This document shows, one piece after another, positions 26,370 to 36,090 of a stretch of DNA of 64,000 nt. Position numbers and translations under genes: made by a program. Origin of the DNA: Methylobacillus methanolivorans (lineage in GTDB: Bacteria; Pseudomonadota; Gammaproteobacteria; Burkholderiales; Methylophilaceae). Positions within the stretch are counted from its first letter, which is position 1. Every line of letters starts with the position of its first letter. The DNA is taken from positions 930,001 to 994,000 of the forward strand of contig NZ_JBIWXY010000001.1 of the NCBI RefSeq assembly GCF_044751345.1. The letters are read 5' to 3'. The notes beneath the pieces were generated by a model that did no database searches, was not told the DNA's origin, and was given only the letters and a program-made list of their open reading frames with translations.

Positions 26370-29111
26370 CTAACTCGCAGCGCCGAATACCTGCTGCCAC
26401 AAGCGACGTACAGCCAAGACTCCCTGCTCTACCTCAGCCAATGGCACACGCGCCTTCTGGTCTCCCTGTAGCCGGATGGCGTGCTGACGCCGACGGTAAT
26501 CTCGATAGACCTGCGCCACCTCATGGGCCAGCACTGCATCAATCAGCTGCAAGCTCCCCAATATGTCAAGCAAGGCAATATTGCCCAGGTTGCGTGTCAG
26601 TTCAGGATATTGCGGCGCGTACGCCAGCACCAAGTACTGCACGATAAACTCGACATCGACTATCCCACCGCGATCATGCTTGAGGTCAAATAGCTCGCCA
26701 TGATTCGGATGCGCTTGATGCATCTTATGACGCATGGAGACAACCTCTGCCGCCAATGCTTGCTGCTCTCGCGGCTGACGCAATACGCTGTCGCGGATAC
26801 GCTCAAACGTCGCACCGATCTGCTGGTTACCCGCGCAGAACCTGGCGCGCGTCAGCGCTTGATGCTCCCAGACCCAGGCTTTTTCCTGTTGATAGGTTTC
26901 AAATGCCTGCACCGAACTCACCAATAATCCGCTCGCACCATCCGGGCGTAATTGCATATCTGTTTCATAGAGCATACCTGCCGACGTCATGCTGCTCAGC
27001 CAGGTATTCACGCGTTGCCCAAGCTTGGCATACACCTCGCCAGCTTCTGGCGCATCATCGTCATACAGAAAGATGATATCCAGGTCGGAAGCGTAGCCCA
27101 GCTCCTTGCCACCTAGCTTGCCATAGCCAATGATGGCAAATAGCGGCTCATCCCGATGGCGATGACGCAAGCCAGGCCAGATAGCCTTGATCGCCACATC
27201 GAGAATGATGTCGGCCAATGCACTCAAGTAATCCGAGAGTGTTTCCAGTGCTAGTTCCCCCGCCACATCCTTGGCAGCAAAGCGGAATACGGCAGCGTGC
27301 TTGAAATGCCGCATTTCATCCATTTGTCGCTCTACATCCCCTGATAGCGATGTCAATCGCTGTTCCAGGTCTGCATGCATGGCAGCAAAATCGGGGGCGG
27401 CATAGAGATTACGCGTGTCGAGCAATTCATCCAGCAGAATCGGGTGCTGGGTCAGGTATTGAGCCAGCCAGGGGCTAGCGCCGACAATACGCGTCACCAG
27501 GGTCAAGGCTGAAGGGTACTCGGCCAAGAGCGCCAGATAGCTTGCACGTCGGCAGATACTATCCAGTAAATCCGCGACACGGATCAGGGCCTGGTCCGGC
27601 TTGGGCTCCTGGGCAGCCTCCCTGATAGCCAATGGAATCAGGGTATCGAAGCGCTGGCGGCTAAGCTCAGGCAATTGCTTGTAGCGTGGGCTATCGTGCA
27701 GGCTGAGTAACTTGCGTAATGTATCGGCTGGCTCCTGGTAGCCTAGCTGTGCCATGATGCCAACCGCCTCCTCGCCTTCCACCAGGCGTTTCCACAATGC
27801 AGCCTCACTTTGGCGCGGCGCTTGCTCTGCCTGACTATCCTCGCCTGGCTCGCTAAACACCTCCTCAAAATGCCGCTGTACCACGCTGCGATGCCGCTCC
27901 AGCACGTTGAGAAAATCCTGCCACGTGGCGTAGCCCATCCCCAGCGCAATACGTTGCCGACTTTCGTCATTCACAGGTAAATCCTGGGTTTGCGTATCCT
28001 CCAGGTATTGCAGCCTATGCTCAAGATTGCGCAGGAAGATATAAGCCGCACGCAGCTCCTGCACTGCACTGGTAGGTAGCAAGCCTTTTTCGTCCAACAA
28101 TTGCAATACAGACAAGGTAGGCTTGACCTGCAAGCTGGCATCACGCCCACCGCGAATCAACTGGAACACCTGGGCAATAAACTCGACCTCACGGATACCA
28201 CCACGCCCCAGCTTGATGTTGTCGTGCATATCGCGGCGATTGACGTCACGCTGGATCTGCACCTTAAGATCGCGCATGGAAGCAAACGCGCCAAAATCCA
28301 GATACTTGCGAAACACGAAAGGCCGCAGCATCTGGCTCAAGCCCTGGTCAGGCCCTGCCACTACCCTGCCCTTGATCCAGGCATAACGCTCCCACTCACG
28401 CCCCTGGTTCTGGTAATACTCTTCGAGCATGGCAAAGCTGCAGGCCAATGGCCCCTCGGAGCCATAGGGGCGCAAGCGCATGTCAACACGGAAGACAAAA
28501 CCATCCTCGGTGATCTCATCAATGGCGGCAATCAGGCGCTTGGCCAAGCGTGTGAAAAACTCGACGTTGCCGATGGCCTTTGCGCCGTTGGTCTCGCCAT
28601 CTTCAGCGAAAGCAAAAATCAGGTCGATGTCAGACGACACATTGAGTTCATGGCCGCCCAGCTTGCCCATCCCCACCACAGTGAAATGCTGGCGCTCGCC
28701 GCTCTCCTCGCCTATCGGCTCACCATACTGCGCTTCCAGCCAAGGCGTCAGGTGCTGTAAGGCGTATTGCAGGGTGACTTCCGCCAACGCGCTCACCACC
28801 ACCATCACTTCATCCAGCCCACCCAAGCCATTCAGGTCGCGTACGATCAGGCGCAACATGACGCGCTGGCGTAACTTGCGCAATGCACGCTTGAGGCTGG
28901 CATCATCGACAACCTCTTGTTGTGCCAGCCAGGCTTGCATTTCAGCCGCAGACCATGCGCTATGCAAGCTTGCCGCCAGCTCCGGCAATAGTTCTGCATC
29001 GCTATTGATCAGGCGAGCGATAAATGGGCTGCACTTGGTCGCATGCAATAAATATTCTTCATCAGTGGATAAGGCTGTATCTGGTTGCAAAATCTGTGAT
29101 AGTGTGCGCAT
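26370..29111 (-). CDS. glnE: Glutamine synthetase adenylyltransferase/adenylyl-removing enzyme
   Basis: A 913-residue bifunctional GlnE that attaches and removes AMP from glutamine synthetase in response to PII and glutamine. The N-terminal deadenylylation domain has the nucleotidyltransferase motif GMGKLGGHELNVSSDIDLIF, and the C-terminal adenylylation domain the parallel motif GYGKLGGKELGYASDLDIIF. Both have intact aspartates. C-terminal regulatory helices (DRGGIVDVEFIVQYLVL) are present. Length is normal. It is divergent from acs, 113 bp away. Confidence 0.96.
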   Translation of the reverse strand: MRTLSQILQPDTALSTDEEYLLHATKCSPFIARLINSDAELLPELAASLHSAWSAAEMQAWLAQQEVVDDASLKRALRKLRQRVMLRLIVRDLNGLGGLDEVMVVVSALAEVTLQYALQHLTPWLEAQYGEPIGEESGERQHFTVVGMGKLGGHELNVSSDIDLIFAFAEDGETNGAKAIGNVEFFTRLAKRLIAAIDEITEDGFVFRVDMRLRPYGSEGPLACSFAMLEEYYQNQGREWERYAWIKGRVVAGPDQGLSQMLRPFVFRKYLDFGAFASMRDLKVQIQRDVNRRDMHDNIKLGRGGIREVEFIAQVFQLIRGGRDASLQVKPTLSVLQLLDEKGLLPTSAVQELRAAYIFLRNLEHRLQYLEDTQTQDLPVNDESRQRIALGMGYATWQDFLNVLERHRSVVQRHFEEVFSEPGEDSQAEQAPRQSEAALWKRLVEGEEAVGIMAQLGYQEPADTLRKLLSLHDSPRYKQLPELSRQRFDTLIPLAIREAAQEPKPDQALIRVADLLDSICRRASYLALLAEYPSALTLVTRIVGASPWLAQYLTQHPILLDELLDTRNLYAAPDFAAMHADLEQRLTSLSGDVERQMDEMRHFKHAAVFRFAAKDVAGELALETLSDYLSALADIILDVAIKAIWPGLRHRHRDEPLFAIIGYGKLGGKELGYASDLDIIFLYDDDAPEAGEVYAKLGQRVNTWLSSMTSAGMLYETDMQLRPDGASGLLVSSVQAFETYQQEKAWVWEHQALTRARFCAGNQQIGATFERIRDSVLRQPREQQALAAEVVSMRHKMHQAHPNHGELFDLKHDRGGIVDVEFIVQYLVLAYAPQYPELTRNLGNIALLDILGSLQLIDAVLAHEVAQVYRDYRRRQHAIRLQGDQKARVPLAEVEQGVLAVRRLWQQVFGAAS

Positions 29112-29224
29112 CTTGAAATTGTAAATGAAATGTTATAATTCGCTTCCTAACATTATCGGTGATGCCTGAGCGATTGCCACCACCGCTATTCATAACCTCA
29201 TTATAGAGTTTTGAAGGAGTTTGT

Positions 29225-31189
29225 ATGTCGTCCATTGAGTCCGTGCTGACGGAAACGCGCATTTTCGCGCCGCACGAAACATTCCGCCAAGCCGCCACTG
29301 TATCGGGATTGCCAGCTTACCAGGCATTATGCGATGCAGCTGAGCAGGATTACACCGGCTTTTGGGCCCAGCTTGCCCAACAGGAAATCACCTGGCATAC
29401 CCCCTTCACCGAAACCCTGGACGAATCAAACGCGCCATTCTTTCGCTGGTTTGCCGATGGCAAGCTCAATGCTTCCTACAACTGTATTGATCGGCATCTG
29501 GAGAAGCGCGCCAACAAGATTGCCCTGATATTTGAAGCCGATAATGGTGATGTCACAAACATCACTTATAAAGAACTGCATCAACGCGTTAGCCGTTTTG
29601 CAAATGCGCTAAAAAAACAAGGTATAGGCCTGGGCGACCGCGTCATTATCTACCTACCGATGAGCATAGAAGCCATCATCGCGATGCAAGCCTGTGCCCG
29701 CATCGGCGCGATTCACTCCGTGGTATTCGGTGGTTTCTCGGCCAAGAGCCTGCATGAACGCATTGTGGATGTCGGCGCCAAGCTGGTGATCACCGCCGAC
29801 GGTGGCTTGCGTGGCGGCAAGGCTGTCGCACTGAAATCAGCCGTGGATGAAGCACTGACATTGGGTGGCTGCGAAGCAGTGACACATGTCATCGCCTACC
29901 AACGCACCGGCGTCGATATTGCCTGGAACCCGCAACGCGATTTGTGGTGGCATGACATCGAAGCCGCCGAGAGCGACTATTGCGAACCAACCTGGGTAGA
30001 TGCCGAACATCCTTTATTCATCCTCTACACCTCAGGCTCAACTGGCACACCCAAGGGCGTGCAACACTCTACCGGCGGCTATTTGCTCGGTGCCATCATG
30101 AGCATGAAATGGGTGTTCGACCACAAAGCCAGCGATATTTTCTGGTGCACGGCAGATGTGGGCTGGATTACTGGCCACAGCTATGTCGCCTATGGTCCAC
30201 TGGCACTTGGCAGCACTCAAGTCGTGTTTGAAGGTGTACCCACTTATCCCGATGCAGGCCGCTTCTGGCAGATGATAGAACGCCACAAGGTGAGCATTTT
30301 CTACACTGCGCCTACCGCAATACGCTCACTGATCAAGCTAGGTGGCGATCTGCCTAACAAATACGACCTCTCAAGCCTGCGCCTGCTAGGTACTGTGGGC
30401 GAACCGATCAACCCCGAAGCCTGGATGTGGTATCACAAAGTGGTGGGCAAGGAGCGTTGCCCGATTGCCGATACCTGGTGGCAGACGGAGACCGGTGCGC
30501 ACATGATTGCCCCTTTGCCCGGTGCGATTGATCTCAAGCCAGGATCCTGTACACGCCCCTTGCCCGGCATCATCATGGATATCGTCGAAGAAGACGGCAC
30601 CCATATTGAAGGTACCGGTGGTGGCCTGCTGGTGGTGAAAAAGCCTTGGCCTTCCATGATTCGCAACATTTGGGGCAATGAAGAACGCTTCAAGAAATCC
30701 TACTTCCCGGAAGAACTCAAAGGCCTGTATCTAGCTGGCGATTCCGCACACCGCGATGAGGATGGCTATTTCTGGATCATGGGCCGCATTGATGACGTGC
30801 TCAATGTATCGGGCCACCGCCTGGGCACCATGGAAATCGAATCGGCTCTAGTCGCCAACCCACTGGTTGCCGAAGCAGCGATTGTAGGAAAACCGCATGA
30901 GATCAAGGGCGAATCCATCGTCGCTTATGTCGTGCTTAAAGGTGAGCGTCCCGAAGGCGAAGCAGCTAAAGCCATTGCCACCCAACTGCGTGACTGGGTA
31001 GGCAAGGAAATCGGCCCGATTGCCAAGCCAGATGAAATCCGCTTTGGCGAGAACCTGCCCAAAACCCGCTCTGGCAAGATCATGCGCCGCCTGCTGCGCT
31101 CTCTGGCCAAGGGTGAGGAAATCACCTCGGATATTTCCACGCTGGATAATCCTGCCATCCTGGAGCAACTGAAACAGGCCGCAGGGTAA
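29225..31189 (+). CDS. acs: Acetyl-CoA synthetase
   Basis: AMP-forming acetate-CoA ligase of 654 residues. Signatures are LYTSGSTGTPKGVQHSTGGY (adenylate-forming motif), TADVGWITGHSY, the acetate pocket, TWWQTETGAHM, and the hinge region GRIDDVLNVSGHRLGTMEIE. The acetyl-regulated lysine is in PKTRSGKIMRRLLR near the C-terminus. A GAAGGAG ribosome site lies 6 bp before the ATG. A shared hairpin terminator follows. Confidence 0.97.
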   Translation: MSSIESVLTETRIFAPHETFRQAATVSGLPAYQALCDAAEQDYTGFWAQLAQQEITWHTPFTETLDESNAPFFRWFADGKLNASYNCIDRHLEKRANKIALIFEADNGDVTNITYKELHQRVSRFANALKKQGIGLGDRVIIYLPMSIEAIIAMQACARIGAIHSVVFGGFSAKSLHERIVDVGAKLVITADGGLRGGKAVALKSAVDEALTLGGCEAVTHVIAYQRTGVDIAWNPQRDLWWHDIEAAESDYCEPTWVDAEHPLFILYTSGSTGTPKGVQHSTGGYLLGAIMSMKWVFDHKASDIFWCTADVGWITGHSYVAYGPLALGSTQVVFEGVPTYPDAGRFWQMIERHKVSIFYTAPTAIRSLIKLGGDLPNKYDLSSLRLLGTVGEPINPEAWMWYHKVVGKERCPIADTWWQTETGAHMIAPLPGAIDLKPGSCTRPLPGIIMDIVEEDGTHIEGTGGGLLVVKKPWPSMIRNIWGNEERFKKSYFPEELKGLYLAGDSAHRDEDGYFWIMGRIDDVLNVSGHRLGTMEIESALVANPLVAEAAIVGKPHEIKGESIVAYVVLKGERPEGEAAKAIATQLRDWVGKEIGPIAKPDEIRFGENLPKTRSGKIMRRLLRSLAKGEEITSDISTLDNPAILEQLKQAAG

Positions 31190-31208
31190 AACCTCCTGAC
31201 CTCAAAAA

Positions 31209-31248
31209 AAACGGCATCCTGGTAAGAAAGTACAGGATGCCGTTTTTA
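31209..31248. terminator. Bidirectional terminator between acs and the DUF442 gene
   Basis: ACGGCATCCTG and CAGGATGCCGT, a perfect 11-pair stem with A-rich and T-rich flanks, so it can end transcription from both strands. Confidence 0.9.
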
Positions 31249-31279
31249 TTTGCCTATTACATCGTTCAATATCGACTCA

Positions 31280-31624
31280 TCAGCTCCTGGCGTGTGCCTG
31301 CTGATAGATATTGACGGCCCTGGCACCCAGTTTGCAGAAGCCCAGGATAGGTGTAGGCAAGTCTGGTAGCAAGCCTACAAGCTCTTCCACCTGAACCAGC
31401 GTCAACTGGCCGGGCACGACGGGAATATGTACATACCGCAGGCCATGAGCCTCTGCTGCCTGGCGAATTTCATCGCTCTTGGGTTGTTCTGGGCCACCTT
31501 CACCGTCAGGACGGTTATTGATAATGGTCTTGAAGCCAGCGGCAGCGGCCTCGGCTACTTGATCAACATGCAGTTGTGGGCAACTGCTGAATTGATCACT
31601 GATCTTGTTAATTGCAATCGTCAT
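31280..31624 (-). CDS. DUF442/TIGR01244 sulfur-transferase-like protein
   Basis: About 114 residues, a phosphatase/rhodanese-like small domain. ATG 31624 (MTIAINKISDQFSSCPQ) or 31636 is likely; AAGGA directly abuts the latter. The frame also reads upstream into mtlD but those residues look non-coding. The family signature FKTIINNRPDGEG is near residue 35. The catalytic loop is FCKLGARAVNIY, a Cx4R rhodanese-type loop. Members are often fused to or next to ETHE1-type enzymes. An ETHE1-like gene lies about 2.9 kb away, separated by mtlD and a kinase remnant. Confidence 0.82.
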   Translation of the reverse strand: MTIAINKISDQFSSCPQLHVDQVAEAAAAGFKTIINNRPDGEGGPEQPKSDEIRQAAEAHGLRYVHIPVVPGQLTLVQVEELVGLLPDLPTPILGFCKLGARAVNIYQQAHARS

Positions 31625-31688
31625 GTGTTGTGTCATTCCTTCCGTAAGGTCTCGCCAATATACCACGCACGCCACCCAGCGATGCCCA

Positions 31689-33875
31689 TCAAGACGCCAA
31701 CTCCTCGGCATAGTTATAGCTCAAGGGCCATTGCCAATGCGCGGATGCAGGATTGGTCAACTGACGTAGGTGCTCAGCGATACGCTCGATCAGCGCACTA
31801 TCCTGCTCTTGATCCAGCCCCTGATAAGGCTTGCCATGATAATCGCCATGCAAGGCCAATACATCCGCCACATTGCCATGCTGCTCGAACACAGCCTTGA
31901 TACGCTGGCACTCCTTGTCTTCAGGTGTCACGAGGCGCAATGCATACAAAATGCCCAGCGCAGCACCAAATTCCAGCATGGGCGTTTGAATGCCATATCG
32001 AGCTGCGAGCTTGATGCTGCCCATGATGCGTTCATTACGCTGCAGCTTGCGCAGCGGGTCACGCCCGATACGGCGGCATGGGTCTTTGAAGGAAGCCTTG
32101 CAACGTGCGATAAAGCTATTCACGAAGGAGGTGTTGATGTACTCCGCCAATGCAGGGTTTTCCTGCAGCATGGCTGGCTTGATCTCATTGTTCACCAGAC
32201 GCTTGACCAACATCACCACGCGCTCGTCACCCATGCCTTGCCCTATCGTCTGGTAACCCAGCAGGCTGGCATACCACGCGATGATCGCATGTGTACCGTT
32301 CAGCAACCGGTTCTTGATTGCCTGTATCTCGGCAATATTGTCCACGGTCTGCACTTGGCGCAAACGCTCCAGTATCTTGCCGCCCTTTTTGGCATACAAC
32401 ACCATGTCCGGACCGCTTTCAAACAAGGTCACGCCGAGCTGATCCAGCGCACGATTGAGATGGGAAGCATGCTTGAGCTGGCTCACGATCTTGCCCAAAC
32501 CGGGCTCGGCCAACAGCACAGATTCCTGCTGCATAGGCGCCATATTGCCAACAAGCGTCAAGCTTTTTTGCTGGGTCTGCTTTTCAAAACTAGCGAAATT
32601 AATCCTGGCCTGCTTCAGTAGAATTTCTTTCGGTATTTTTGACACCATGCGGTTAACAACCGTCTCGGTAAAACACGCACTCTCCATCACCATTTCTGCC
32701 TGCTGCACATCCAACAGGCGCAACATCGCCTCCTTCACCTGCCGCTTGACGAATGCCGCCCCACCCACCTTGTTGAGGATCACCAGGATAGTCAGTGGCC
32801 CCGCCCCATTCTGATAACGAGCAATCAACCCTTTTGCCAACACAGTGGCTTGTTGTTTGATGGCGGATTCTGGCAGGCAAAGCCCAATGATTTCACACAC
32901 CGCATACATCTCGCACACGGCGGCCTCATCTGCCATGTCGATCAAGCGGATACGGTCTATGGTCTGATGAAAAGCCAGATTGCTGTAATGCACGTCATAT
33001 TTGCCAAAGGCATTCACCAGGCTGCGTAGCGTCGTGTTATTGCTGGCGCCGATGATTTCCCAAGGCCGGGTATAGCCATCCCAGTGCGAGAATATCTGCG
33101 CCAAGTAACCACCACCCATGGCACCAAAACCATGAATGCCAGCACGTATGTGATTGATGGTCTGGGGGAAGGCATCCGTCAATTTGGGCTTGGGCAAGTT
33201 CGGCGTAAACTTCACAAGGTCAGCCAGAAAATCCGGCATGCTGTCGTAGGCTTGATAGGCCAAGGCCTTGATCTCGGGCCTGGGTTCCTTGATATCCTTT
33301 ATCAAGATCGGCAATCCACCAGCCGCGGAGGCTGAGCGCAATCCATTTTCCGAATCCTCGAACATCAAGCAGTGTTCGGGCAAGCAATTGAGTTCCCCGG
33401 CAGCGGTACGGAAGATTTCAGGATGCGGCTTGCCCTGCTTCACCTCGTCACCACAGACGGTCATGTCGAAATACTTCATGACATTGGCATTGATCAGATA
33501 CTCCTCGGCAATGGCACGTCGGCTGGAGGTAGCCACTGCCATCAGCAAGCCATTGCGCTTAAGGCGCTCGAGGATTTCATACAGACCGGGCTTAACTGGC
33601 ACCCCGTGCTTGCGCACATGGGCTAGCTCCAGCTCGTCGGCACGCTTACGGATGGCGGCATAAGGATAATCCTCGCCATAACGATTTTTGGCGAGCTCTT
33701 CCGCCTTTTTTGCGCTCAAGCCCAAGGAGCCGAGCAGGATTTCATCGCTGATGGTTTCGCCGAACAGTTCGGCAGACGCTTGCTTGAGAGTGGTGAATCG
33801 GAGGCGTTCTGTATCGAACATTGTGCCATCCATATCAAAGATGGCAGCATGGATAAGTCTTTCCTTGAAAATCAT
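31689..33875 (-). CDS. mtlD: Fused HAD phosphatase / mannitol-1-phosphate 5-dehydrogenase
   Basis: A 728-residue two-domain enzyme. Residues 1-220 are a HAD/beta-phosphoglucomutase-like phosphatase: D14 and D16 in FDMDGT, ATSSRR near 117, K149 in QGKPHPEIF, and FEDSENG at 172-178. Residues 243-728 are a long-chain polyol dehydrogenase: NAD loop GIHGFGAMGGGY (246-257) and catalytic K521-x4-N526-x2-H529. The same layout is known in Acinetobacter MtlD, which reduces fructose-6-phosphate to mannitol-1-phosphate and dephosphorylates it, making mannitol as a compatible solute. In a ribulose-monophosphate methylotroph fructose-6-phosphate is plentiful. No mannitol PTS is nearby, which favours synthesis over uptake. 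Confidence 0.88.
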   Translation of the reverse strand: MIFKERLIHAAIFDMDGTMFDTERLRFTTLKQASAELFGETISDEILLGSLGLSAKKAEELAKNRYGEDYPYAAIRKRADELELAHVRKHGVPVKPGLYEILERLKRNGLLMAVATSSRRAIAEEYLINANVMKYFDMTVCGDEVKQGKPHPEIFRTAAGELNCLPEHCLMFEDSENGLRSASAAGGLPILIKDIKEPRPEIKALAYQAYDSMPDFLADLVKFTPNLPKPKLTDAFPQTINHIRAGIHGFGAMGGGYLAQIFSHWDGYTRPWEIIGASNNTTLRSLVNAFGKYDVHYSNLAFHQTIDRIRLIDMADEAAVCEMYAVCEIIGLCLPESAIKQQATVLAKGLIARYQNGAGPLTILVILNKVGGAAFVKRQVKEAMLRLLDVQQAEMVMESACFTETVVNRMVSKIPKEILLKQARINFASFEKQTQQKSLTLVGNMAPMQQESVLLAEPGLGKIVSQLKHASHLNRALDQLGVTLFESGPDMVLYAKKGGKILERLRQVQTVDNIAEIQAIKNRLLNGTHAIIAWYASLLGYQTIGQGMGDERVVMLVKRLVNNEIKPAMLQENPALAEYINTSFVNSFIARCKASFKDPCRRIGRDPLRKLQRNERIMGSIKLAARYGIQTPMLEFGAALGILYALRLVTPEDKECQRIKAVFEQHGNVADVLALHGDYHGKPYQGLDQEQDSALIERIAEHLRQLTNPASAHWQWPLSYNYAEELAS

Positions 33876-34051
33876 GTAACTTCCTAACGTGATTGACTAA
33901 TGTTGAGGTTCACCTCGGGTGTGAAATGAATGATGACTTTTTTACCATACCACATTTTTTTCATGCTTTTGCCCGCTTTGGCCTTTGGATTCAATCTGAT
34001 GCAAGAGAAATGGGCAGAAATTAGGCAGCTTCCTAACAAAACGAAACAGGC

Positions 34052-34411
34052 GTGAGATGTAGGACTGATGCGACATTTGCGTTGGTGACAACGCTTGGGA
34101 AAGGGATGATCACCATCCGTGAATGGAGCCCTGGAATAAATCCGTCAGAATTGCCAAAAATATTGACCCGTTTTTGGCGTGGTGCTCATCGTCGAGATCA
34201 TGGCGCAGGTTTGGGTCTGACTATCTGCCAGAAAATAGCATTGGCACATCATTGGACATTATTAGCCCAGAACGCTGAGCCTGGTCTTTGTTTCCACCTC
34301 TCAAACACTAGTGCCGCCTTGGAAGATGGACCAAACACGCACAATCAATGCGGAAGCATCCTATCCGCTTGCATAATTACTCCCATTTACTGCCATCTTG
34401 ACAACGTATAG
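34052..34411 (+). pseudogene. Remnant of a sensor histidine kinase (ATPase domain)
   Basis: The frame keeps only the end of a HATPase_c domain: SPGINPSELPKILTRFWRG corresponds to the D-box/F-box region and GAGLGLTICQKIALAHHWTL to the G-box. The phospho-histidine domain, the N-box and all sensor parts are missing, and only about 170 bp separate it from the mtlD start. The usual D-x-G-x-G is changed to EWSPGI. The last 35 residues do not resemble a kinase end. It is most likely a decayed kinase gene; expression as a short peptide cannot be excluded. Confidence 0.7.
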
Positions 34412-34514
34412 GCGGAACAACATCACTAGCACGGTGTCTGTAAGACATCAGTTGGACATGCTTACCTCTTCATACGGGTAGCATGCGGACGCAATATACA
34501 AAGAAGGGAATCTC

Positions 34515-35213
34515 ATGATTTTCAAGCAGTTGTTTGATGAGGAATCCTCGACCCTGACCTATTTGCTTGCAGATGAGGCAAGCCACGAAGCATTGTTGAT
34601 TGACCCGGTGGATTCGGCACTGGAGCATTACCTGCAATTGCTTGATCAATATGGGCTGGTACTCAAATATTCGCTAGAAACCCATGTGCATGCAGACCAC
34701 ATTACTGCCAGCGGGATGTTGCGCGAAAAGACAAATACCCTGACCGGGATTGGTAGCCGTTGCAATGCACTGGCGGCTGATTTGCAGCTTCGAGATGGCG
34801 ACCAGCTGACCTTGGGCAACACTCCCATCAAGGTACTGGCTACTCCAGGACACACCTTGGGCAGCGTCAGTTACTTGTTGGCTGATCGCGTCTTCACGGG
34901 GGATGCACTGCTCATCAATGGTTGTGGCAGGACAGACTTTCAGGGCGGTAACCCGGGGACACTTTACGATAGCATTACCCAGCAGTTGTTTACGCTGCCG
35001 GATGAAACCTTGGTATATCCTGGTCACGATTACAAAGGCCATCGCGTCAGTTGCATTGGCCAGGAGAAAGCCATTAACCCACGATTGGCGGGCAAAAGCC
35101 GCGAAGCGTTCATCACTATCATGAACGCCTTGGATTTACCCAAGCCAGAGTCGATAGATATTGCCGTGCCTGCCAACCACCGCTTGGGCATAGAGGCATT
35201 GCCTCATGGCTAG
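34515..35213 (+). CDS. ETHE1-like persulfide dioxygenase (MBL fold)
   Basis: A 232-residue metallo-beta-lactamase-fold iron enzyme that oxidises glutathione persulfide to sulfite. The metal motif THVHADH is at residues 56-62; then TPGHTLGSVSY, FTGDALLINGCGRTDFQGG and VYPGHDYKGHRVS follow, matching ETHE1/Blh enzymes. AGAAGGGA lies upstream of the ATG. It probably acts in sulfide or thiol detoxification. A DUF442 gene often paired with it lies nearby but is not adjacent. The Crp/Fnr regulator follows 149 bp downstream. Confidence 0.9.
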   Translation: MIFKQLFDEESSTLTYLLADEASHEALLIDPVDSALEHYLQLLDQYGLVLKYSLETHVHADHITASGMLREKTNTLTGIGSRCNALAADLQLRDGDQLTLGNTPIKVLATPGHTLGSVSYLLADRVFTGDALLINGCGRTDFQGGNPGTLYDSITQQLFTLPDETLVYPGHDYKGHRVSCIGQEKAINPRLAGKSREAFITIMNALDLPKPESIDIAVPANHRLGIEALPHG

Positions 35214-35362
35214 CATCAACTAGCCTATATGCCACTCAACCCATCTTGTCATACCCTATGCACCCGAGGGAACTACCGCCAGCCATCAGCTATCTACAAC
35301 TACACCCGACAATGACGTTGATCAAGCAGCCGGACAGCATACAAACACAATAAGGAAGTCAC

Positions 35363-36088
35363 ATGGATGACCTCACCACCTACCTACGCCAACAAAAAAG
35401 CTTTAAGGATCATGAGCCAGACGAAATTGCCTTTATCGAGCAACTCAAGCTGCGCCAAGTCACCTTGCCTGCAGGCAAGATCATCGTGCAGGAGGGTGCG
35501 ACCACCTCTCAGCTTTACACGTTGCTAGACGGCTGGGCATATCGTCATCGCACGCTGAAAAATGGCAACCGGCAGATTCTGAATTTCCTGTTTCCAGGCG
35601 ATCTCATTGGCTTGCAGCAGAACCTGCTCGACAATAGCAGCAGCAGTGTACAGGCATTGACGCCTGTCACCCTGTGCGAACTAGATAGACAGAAACTATG
35701 GCAGCTTTACGAGCATCACCCAGCGCTGGCCTATGACATCACCTGGCTCTGCGCCCAAGAAGAGCAAATTGTGGATGACAATCTCATCAATGTAGGCGCG
35801 AGAAGTGGGCTGGAAAAAGTCGCGATGCTGCTGCTCCACCTTTACAAACGCTACAAAGCCATCTACCCCACCCCAGGCAAGACCATTCCATTTCCCCTTA
35901 CCCAACAGGAAATTGCGGATGCATTGGGATTATCGCTCGCGCATACCAACAAGACCTTGCGCAAGCTGGAACAACTAGGGCTGCACAGCATCCGCAATAA
36001 TGCGCTCACGATCTATGATGAACATATGCTGGCAAGCCTGACGGATTATTATCACGCCCCGGTCAAGCAACGACCGTTATTGTGTTAA
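35363..36088 (+). CDS. Crp/Fnr-family transcriptional regulator
   Basis: A 241-residue regulator with an N-terminal cyclic-nucleotide-binding fold (PAGKIIVQEGATTSQLYTLL, FPGDLIGLQQ) and a C-terminal winged helix: LTQQEIADALGLSLAHTNKTLRKLEQLGL. The N-terminal cysteine cluster of FNR is absent, so it does not sense oxygen through an iron-sulfur cluster in that manner. The ligand is unknown. AAGGAAG precedes the ATG. It could act on the upstream persulfide dioxygenase gene, which is inference from position only. It converges with the phytochrome operon, 2 bp apart. Confidence 0.9.
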   Translation: MDDLTTYLRQQKSFKDHEPDEIAFIEQLKLRQVTLPAGKIIVQEGATTSQLYTLLDGWAYRHRTLKNGNRQILNFLFPGDLIGLQQNLLDNSSSSVQALTPVTLCELDRQKLWQLYEHHPALAYDITWLCAQEEQIVDDNLINVGARSGLEKVAMLLLHLYKRYKAIYPTPGKTIPFPLTQQEIADALGLSLAHTNKTLRKLEQLGLHSIRNNALTIYDEHMLASLTDYYHAPVKQRPLLC

Positions 36089-36090
36089 GG

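Noticed and set aside
28101..28760. 219-codon plus-strand frame opposite glnE
   Set aside because: Shadow of glnE, which has both catalytic motifs intact.
31770..32621. 283-codon plus-strand frame opposite mtlD
   Set aside because: Antisense shadow of the clear mtlD fusion gene; composition is that of a non-coding frame.
31280..35213. DUF442 and ETHE1-like genes as one sulfide-oxidation operon
   Set aside because: They lie on opposite strands with the mtlD fusion and a kinase remnant between them.
35333..35340. FNR-like site upstream of the Crp/Fnr gene
   Set aside because: TTGATCAA lacks the 4-bp spacer of the TTGAT-N4-ATCAA consensus.
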